Assembly (NCBI RefSeq): GCF_001620265.1
Contig: NZ_CP012661.1
Location: 372,001-436,000 of the forward strand
Length of the DNA: 64,000 bases
Reading direction: 5' to 3'
DNA from: Frigidibacter mobilis
GTDB taxonomy: Bacteria > Pseudomonadota > Alphaproteobacteria > Rhodobacterales > Rhodobacteraceae
Shown here: in pieces, positions 60,233 to 64,000 of the stretch
Layout: the number at the start of each line of letters is the position of its first letter
How positions within the stretch are numbered: the first letter of the stretch is position 1
Made by a program: the position numbers and the translations under genes
Notes under the pieces: generated by a model
Told to the model about the DNA's origin: nothing
The model's input: only the letters and a program-made list of their open reading frames with translations
Databases searched by the model: none

Positions 60233-60727
60233 CACCTCCAATGCGGTGTAACTGGTGATGACCAGCGGCTGTCCGGTGACTTTCAGCACTTGGTCGCGGC
60301 CCTTGTCGGTCTTGCAGTTGCTGGCCCCCAGCCGTTGCTTCACCACATACCCGAAGTTCGGATTGATGTTGTGCTTGCGCGGGTTGCCGCGAGCGAAGGG
60401 GTCGCCGTTGATATAGGCTTGGTACTCCCCGAACCAGTCGGCATCGTCCTGGCAACGGGCTACCGCGCGCGGCGTGATGTCGGGCGGGCAGGTGCCAAGC
60501 TCGGCCATGATAGCCTCGGCAGCATCGGCGACCTGGCGGCTGAGCCTGCGGTATATCTCCATGTTTTTTTCCTCATCTGGTGGGAGGTGTCCGGCGGCCT
60601 TGACCGCGCGTGTAAGAATTTCGCGGATGCAATCGTTCACGGTTTGCTCATTGTCGTTGGCAATCATTTGCAGGCCGTTCCAAACACCCTGCGGCAGGCT
60701 CATGCTGAACTTGATGGTCTCGGTCAT
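60227..60727 (-). CDS. Unrecognised protein with ribbon-helix-helix-like N-terminus
   Basis: A 166-residue protein on the strand opposite to the ribosomal genes, inside the spc operon. The first ~45 residues ([20 protein letters not shown], then [20 protein letters not shown]) look like a ribbon-helix-helix DNA-binding domain: a short strand and two helices. The rest contains [20 protein letters not shown] and [19 protein letters not shown], which I do not recognise. The ATG at 60727 is chosen; the frame is open 14 codons more. A palindrome-rich upstream region suggests autoregulation. Codon use is less G+C-biased than its neighbours, hinting at acquisition. Confidence 0.72.
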   Translation of the reverse strand: MTETIKFSMSLPQGVWNGLQMIANDNEQTVNDCIREILTRAVKAAGHLPPDEEKNMEIYRRLSRQVADAAEAIMAELGTCPPDITPRAVARCQDDADWFGEYQAYINGDPFARGNPRKHNINPNFGYVVKQRLGASNCKTDKGRDQVLKVTGQPLVITSYTALEVK

Positions 60728-60748
60728 TGGGAATCCTATCAGTAGTCT

Positions 60749-60769
60749 GCATAAGATATATGCGCGCAT
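60749..60769. promoter_or_regulatory. Overlapping palindromes upstream of the antisense gene
   Basis: GCATA and TATGC flank AGATA (60749-60763), overlapping the perfect palindrome ATGCGCGCAT (60760-60769). They are 22-42 bp upstream of the ATG at 60727, where an operator for the encoded regulator would be expected. The region is notably A+T-rich for this genome. Confidence 0.45.
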
Positions 60770-60822
60770 TGTCTCCGAGCGTGCAAGGGATATCTAGATT
60801 ACCAATGAGATCACGCGCGCCC

Positions 60823-60857
60823 TTGACACTTGCAAGGCAGCTAATCGCGGTCTATAC
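60823..60857 (+). promoter_or_regulatory. Probable promoter of rplO-secY-adk
   Basis: TTGACA (60823-60828) and TTGCAA (60830-60835) lie upstream of CTATAC (60852-60857); the second has 16-bp spacing. About 97 bp then separate it from rplO. Because a terminator follows rpmD, a separate promoter here is expected. Confidence 0.5.
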
Positions 60858-60954
60858 GCGCCCGGTGGCGGTTCGCCCCCACGGGAATCAACAAGAAACG
60901 CCGTGTGCCCCCATCCGTCGCTGGCGGGGGTCTTCCGGCATAGGAGATAGCGAC

Positions 60955-61428
60955 ATGAAACTGAATGAACTCCGCGACAATCCCGGCGCAGCCAAGAAGC
61001 AAAAGCGCGTGGCGCGCGGCCCGGGTTCGGGCAAGGGCAAGACCGCCGGCCGCGGTATCAAGGGCCAGACCTCGCGTTCGGGCGTGGCGCTTGGCGGTTA
61101 CGAAGGCGGCCAGATGCCGCTGTACCGCCGCCTGCCGAAGCGCGGCTTCACCAAGCCGAACGCCAAGCATTATGCGGTCATCAACCTCGGCCTGATCCAG
61201 AAGTTCATCGACGCCGGCAAGATCGACGCTTCGGTGGAAATCACCGAGGATCTGCTGGTCGCTTCGGGCCTCGTGCGCCGCAAGCTCGACGGCATCCGCG
61301 TCCTGGCGAAGGGCGAGGCGACCTCCAAGCTGAACCTCTCCGTCACCGGCGCGTCGAAATCGGCGATCGAGGCGGTCGAGAAAGCCGGCGGATCGCTGAA
61401 GGTGTCGGCCCCCGCCGCGGCAGAATAA
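60955..61428 (+). CDS. rplO: 50S ribosomal protein L15
   Basis: A 157-residue late assembly protein. It starts [20 protein letters not shown], with the glycine-rich [20 protein letters not shown] and the C-terminal globular domain. ATG follows TAGGAGATA. It starts the second half of the spc operon, with secY 104 bp downstream. Confidence 0.97.
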   Translation: MKLNELRDNPGAAKKQKRVARGPGSGKGKTAGRGIKGQTSRSGVALGGYEGGQMPLYRRLPKRGFTKPNAKHYAVINLGLIQKFIDAGKIDASVEITEDLLVASGLVRRKLDGIRVLAKGEATSKLNLSVTGASKSAIEAVEKAGGSLKVSAPAAAE

Positions 61429-61532
61429 GGTGTTGTGGGTGGCCTCAGGGCCGCTTACATAGACCTCAAGTTTTTCCAGGCGCCGCCGACCGGAAGACGG
61501 TTCGGCGGCGCTGTCCATGAAAGAGACCGGAC

Positions 61533-62894
61533 ATGGCATCTGCTGCAGAGCAAATGGCGGCGAACCTCAGCTGGGGCGCGCTCGGGAAGGCGACCGATCT
61601 TCGCCAACGCATCTTGTTCACCATCGGCCTGCTGATCGTCTATCGTCTGGGCACCTATATTCCGGTGCCCGGGATCGACGGTCTGGCGCTGCGTCAGTTC
61701 ATGGACGACGCGGCCGCAGGGCTTGGCGGCATCCTGACGATGTTCACCGGCGGCGCCCTTGGCCGCATGGGGATCTTCGCGCTTGGGATCATGCCGTATA
61801 TCTCGGCCTCGATCATCGTTCAGCTTCTGACCTCGATGCTGCCCGCGCTGGAGCAGCTGAAAAAGGAGGGTGAACAGGGCCGCAAGAAGATCAACCAGTA
61901 TACCCGTTATGCCACGGTCGGCCTTGCTCTGTTCCAGGCCTACGGGCTGGCGGTCAGCCTCGAGGCCGGTGACCTGGCCCATGACCCGGGCATGTTCTTC
62001 CGTCTGTCGGTCGTCGTCACGCTGGTCGGCGGCACCATGTTCCTGATGTGGCTGGGCGAGCAGATCACCGCCCGCGGCATCGGCAACGGCATCTCGCTTA
62101 TAATCTTCGTCGGCATCGTTGCCGAGATCCCGGCCGCTATGGCTCAGTTCTTCAGCCAGGGCCGCGCCGGCACCATCTCTCCGATCGTCATCATCGGCGT
62201 GATCTTGATGGTGGTGGTGACCATTGGTTTCGTGGTGTTCATGGAACGCGCCCTGCGCAAGATCCATATCCAGTATCCGCGCCGTCAGGTGGGGATGAAG
62301 GTCTATGACGGTGGGTCGAGCCACCTGCCGATCAAGGTCAACCCGGCGGGCGTGATCCCGGCGATCTTTGCATCGTCGCTGCTGCTGCTGCCGACCACGA
62401 TTGCCACCTTCTCGGGTGGGCAGACCGGCCCGGTGATGTCTACCCTGCTGGCCTATTTCGGGCCGGGGCAGCCACTGTACCTGCTGTTCTTCACCGCGAT
62501 GATCGTGTTCTTCGCGTATTTCTACACCGCCAACGTCGCCTTCAAGACCGAGGACGTGGCTGACAACCTCAAGAACCAGGGCGGCTTCGTGCCCGGCATC
62601 CGGCCCGGCAAGCGTACCGAGGAATATCTCGACTACGTGGTGAACCGTGTTCTGGTGCTGGGGTCGGGCTATCTCGCCCTTGTCTGCCTGATGCCGGAAA
62701 TCCTGCGCTCGCAACTGGCGATACCGTTCTACTTCGGGGGGACTTCGGTGCTGATCGTGGTCTCGGTGACGATGGACACGATCAACCAGGTGCAATCGCA
62801 TCTGCTGGCTCACCAGTATGAAGGCCTGATCGAAAAATCGCAGCTGCGCGGCAAGAAGCGGCCCGGCACCAAGAAGCCGCCTGCGCGGCGCTAA
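61533..62894 (+). CDS. secY: Preprotein translocase subunit SecY
   Basis: The 453-residue SecY channel with ten membrane helices: plug region [26 protein letters not shown], the helix-5/6 loops and the cytoplasmic loop [20 protein letters not shown] that binds SecA and the ribosome. Works with SecE (encoded at 31854). ATG at 61533 follows GAGACC. Confidence 0.97.
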   Translation: MASAAEQMAANLSWGALGKATDLRQRILFTIGLLIVYRLGTYIPVPGIDGLALRQFMDDAAAGLGGILTMFTGGALGRMGIFALGIMPYISASIIVQLLTSMLPALEQLKKEGEQGRKKINQYTRYATVGLALFQAYGLAVSLEAGDLAHDPGMFFRLSVVVTLVGGTMFLMWLGEQITARGIGNGISLIIFVGIVAEIPAAMAQFFSQGRAGTISPIVIIGVILMVVVTIGFVVFMERALRKIHIQYPRRQVGMKVYDGGSSHLPIKVNPAGVIPAIFASSLLLLPTTIATFSGGQTGPVMSTLLAYFGPGQPLYLLFFTAMIVFFAYFYTANVAFKTEDVADNLKNQGGFVPGIRPGKRTEEYLDYVVNRVLVLGSGYLALVCLMPEILRSQLAIPFYFGGTSVLIVVSVTMDTINQVQSHLLAHQYEGLIEKSQLRGKKRPGTKKPPARR

Positions 62895-62916
62895 CACAGG
62901 GCAGGGGGAGCAGCCA

Positions 62917-63585
62917 ATGGTCAACATCATTCTTCTGGGACCTCCGGGGGCGGGCAAGGGAACGCAAGCGCGCCGCTTGGTGGAGGAGCGCGGGATGGTG
63001 CAGCTGTCCACCGGCGACATGCTGCGCGAGGCACGCACCAGCGGCACCGAGATGGGCAAGCGCGTGGCCGAGGTGATGGACCGCGGCGAGCTTGTAACTG
63101 ACGAGATCGTGATCGGCCTGATCGAAGAGAAGATCGCGGCCGATTCCGACGGTCAGGGCAGTGGCTTCATCTTCGACGGCTTCCCGCGGACCCTGCCGCA
63201 AGCCGATGCGCTTGGCGCGATGCTGAGCCGCAGGGGGCAGCGGCTGGACGCTGTCATCGAAATGCGGGTCGAGGACGAAGCGCTGGTCAGCCGCATCTCC
63301 GGCCGTTTCACGTGCGGAAATTGCGGCGAGGTTTACCATGACCAGACCCGCCCGACCAAGGTCGAGGGAGTCTGCGACGTCTGCGGGTCGACAGATCTGC
63401 GCCGCCGCGCCGATGACAATGCCGAAAGCCTGAAGCAGCGGCTGATGGAGTATTACAAGAAGACTTCGCCGCTGATCGGCTATTACTATGCGCAGGGTGA
63501 TCTGTTCACCGTCGATGGCCTGGCCGAGATCGACGAGGTTGCCGGCAAGATCTCGGAAGTGCTGGCACAATCAGCCAACTCCTGA
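62917..63585 (+). CDS. adk: Adenylate kinase, zinc-lid type
   Basis: Interconverts ATP + AMP with 2 ADP. The 222-residue protein has P-loop GPPGAGKGT, the NMP-binding region [13 protein letters not shown], and a long LID with four cysteines (CGNC...CDVCG), so the LID probably binds zinc. AGGGGGAG precedes the ATG. secY-adk-rpsM is the usual order. Confidence 0.96.
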   Translation: MVNIILLGPPGAGKGTQARRLVEERGMVQLSTGDMLREARTSGTEMGKRVAEVMDRGELVTDEIVIGLIEEKIAADSDGQGSGFIFDGFPRTLPQADALGAMLSRRGQRLDAVIEMRVEDEALVSRISGRFTCGNCGEVYHDQTRPTKVEGVCDVCGSTDLRRRADDNAESLKQRLMEYYKKTSPLIGYYYAQGDLFTVDGLAEIDEVAGKISEVLAQSANS

Positions 63586-63634
63586 GCCCTCTGTGACCAT
63601 CTGCGCGCCGCACCGCTGATCGAGGCCAGCCGTC

Positions 63635-63760
63635 TTGACGAGGGTGAAAAATACCTCTAGGTCACGGCGTCTCGCAAGAGAATCGTCTTGATCCGGCGGA
63701 ATTATTTTTTTCCGAATCAGGTAGACCAGATGCGGCCCGGTGGCACGATGCCCACGGGCC
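63635..63760 (+). promoter_or_regulatory. Possible rpsM promoter and leader hairpin
   Basis: The 230-bp gap between adk and rpsM has a TTGACG (63635-63640) followed at 16 bp by CTAGGT, an A/T-rich block ATTATTTTTTT, and an inverted repeat GGCCCGGTGGC / GCCCACGGGCC (63733-63760, one bulge). The alpha operon could have its own start and a structured leader here; support is weak. Confidence 0.35.
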
Positions 63761-63815
63761 TGCGTTGTGAAAAAAGGTTCCGGGGTTACGGAACCGCAAC
63801 GAAAGGACAGAACGC

Positions 63816-64000
63816 GTGGCACGTATTGCTGGCGTAAACATTCCCACATCGAAGCGCGTCCCGATTGCGCTCACCTACATCACCGGCATCGGCAACCATA
63901 CTGCCGAGCAGATCTGCGACGCCGTCGGCATCGACCGCACCCGCCGGGTGAACGAGCTGTCGGACGCCGAAGTTCTGGCCATCCGTGAGCATATCGACGC
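63816..64000 (+). CDS. rpsM: 30S ribosomal protein S13, 3' end outside window
   Basis: The first 61 residues of S13 are seen ([40 protein letters not shown]). S13 is in the 30S head, contacts the P-site tRNA and starts the alpha operon. It starts with GTG at 63816 after GAAAGGACA. The gene runs off the right edge. Confidence 0.96.
   Translation, partial: MARIAGVNIPTSKRVPIALTYITGIGNHTAEQICDAVGIDRTRRVNELSDAEVLAIREHID

Noticed and set aside
60823..60856. TTGACA with TCTATA as one classical promoter
   Set aside because: The spacing is 22 bp, too long; the overlapping TTGCAA with CTATAC at 16 bp fits better.

Overview
This window looks like chromosomal DNA of an alphaproteobacterium in the Rhodobacteraceae (Rhodobacter/Gemmobacter-like). 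The reasons are high G+C with strong third-position bias, the ethylmalonyl-CoA pathway enzyme Mcd, the block pckA / chvI-chvG-hprK-EIIA-HPr, the DUF1491 gene between era and recO, and ribosomal proteins of alphaproteobacterial type. No rRNA, insertion sequence, prophage or CRISPR array was seen. One tRNA (Trp, CCA) is present.

Layout. Positions 1-6.7 kb hold housekeeping genes (DUF2062 tail, pdxJ, a LysR regulator with a divergent 46-aa ORF, acpS-lepB-rnc-era-DUF1491-recO). Positions 6.8-10.6 kb hold an MFS transporter, methylsuccinyl-CoA dehydrogenase and a TSUP exporter. Positions 10.6-18.1 kb hold pckA, the ChvG/ChvI two-component system, a stripped-down regulatory PTS (HprK, EIIA, HPr) with RapZ, and an acyltransferase. 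Positions 18-24 kb, mostly minus strand, hold 3-hydroxybutyryl-CoA dehydrogenase, etfBA, cob(I)alamin adenosyltransferase, a HIG1-like protein and an SDR. Positions 24-29.5 kb hold parC, a DUF533/P450 pair and a lipoprotein. Positions 29.7-43.9 kb hold tuf, a small secreted protein, tRNA-Trp, secE-nusG-rplKAJL-rpoBC. Positions 44-46.3 kb hold a glycosyltransferase and an EamA transporter. Positions 46.3-64 kb hold the str, S10, spc and start of the alpha operons, ending inside rpsM.

How the genes fit together. Mcd, EtfAB, the cobalamin adenosyltransferase, 3-hydroxybutyryl-CoA dehydrogenase and PckA all fit acetyl-CoA/C2 assimilation through the ethylmalonyl-CoA pathway with gluconeogenesis. 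ChvGI and the PTS proteins are plausible carbon and envelope-stress controllers next to pckA. The rest is transcription and translation machinery with two nearly identical tuf genes.

Two things stand out. First, five genes expected to be intact (recO, an acyltransferase, fusA, rplE, rpsN) each carry a single-base frameshift, four or five of them in short homopolymers. Three are essential, so sequencing or consensus error is the best explanation. Second, the spc operon is interrupted between rpmD and rplO by a strong terminator and an unrecognised, oppositely oriented gene with a ribbon-helix-helix-like N-terminus and a palindrome-rich upstream region. I see no convincing wholly new multi-gene system; that insert and a palindrome-preceded small secreted protein are the best candidates for undescribed biology.
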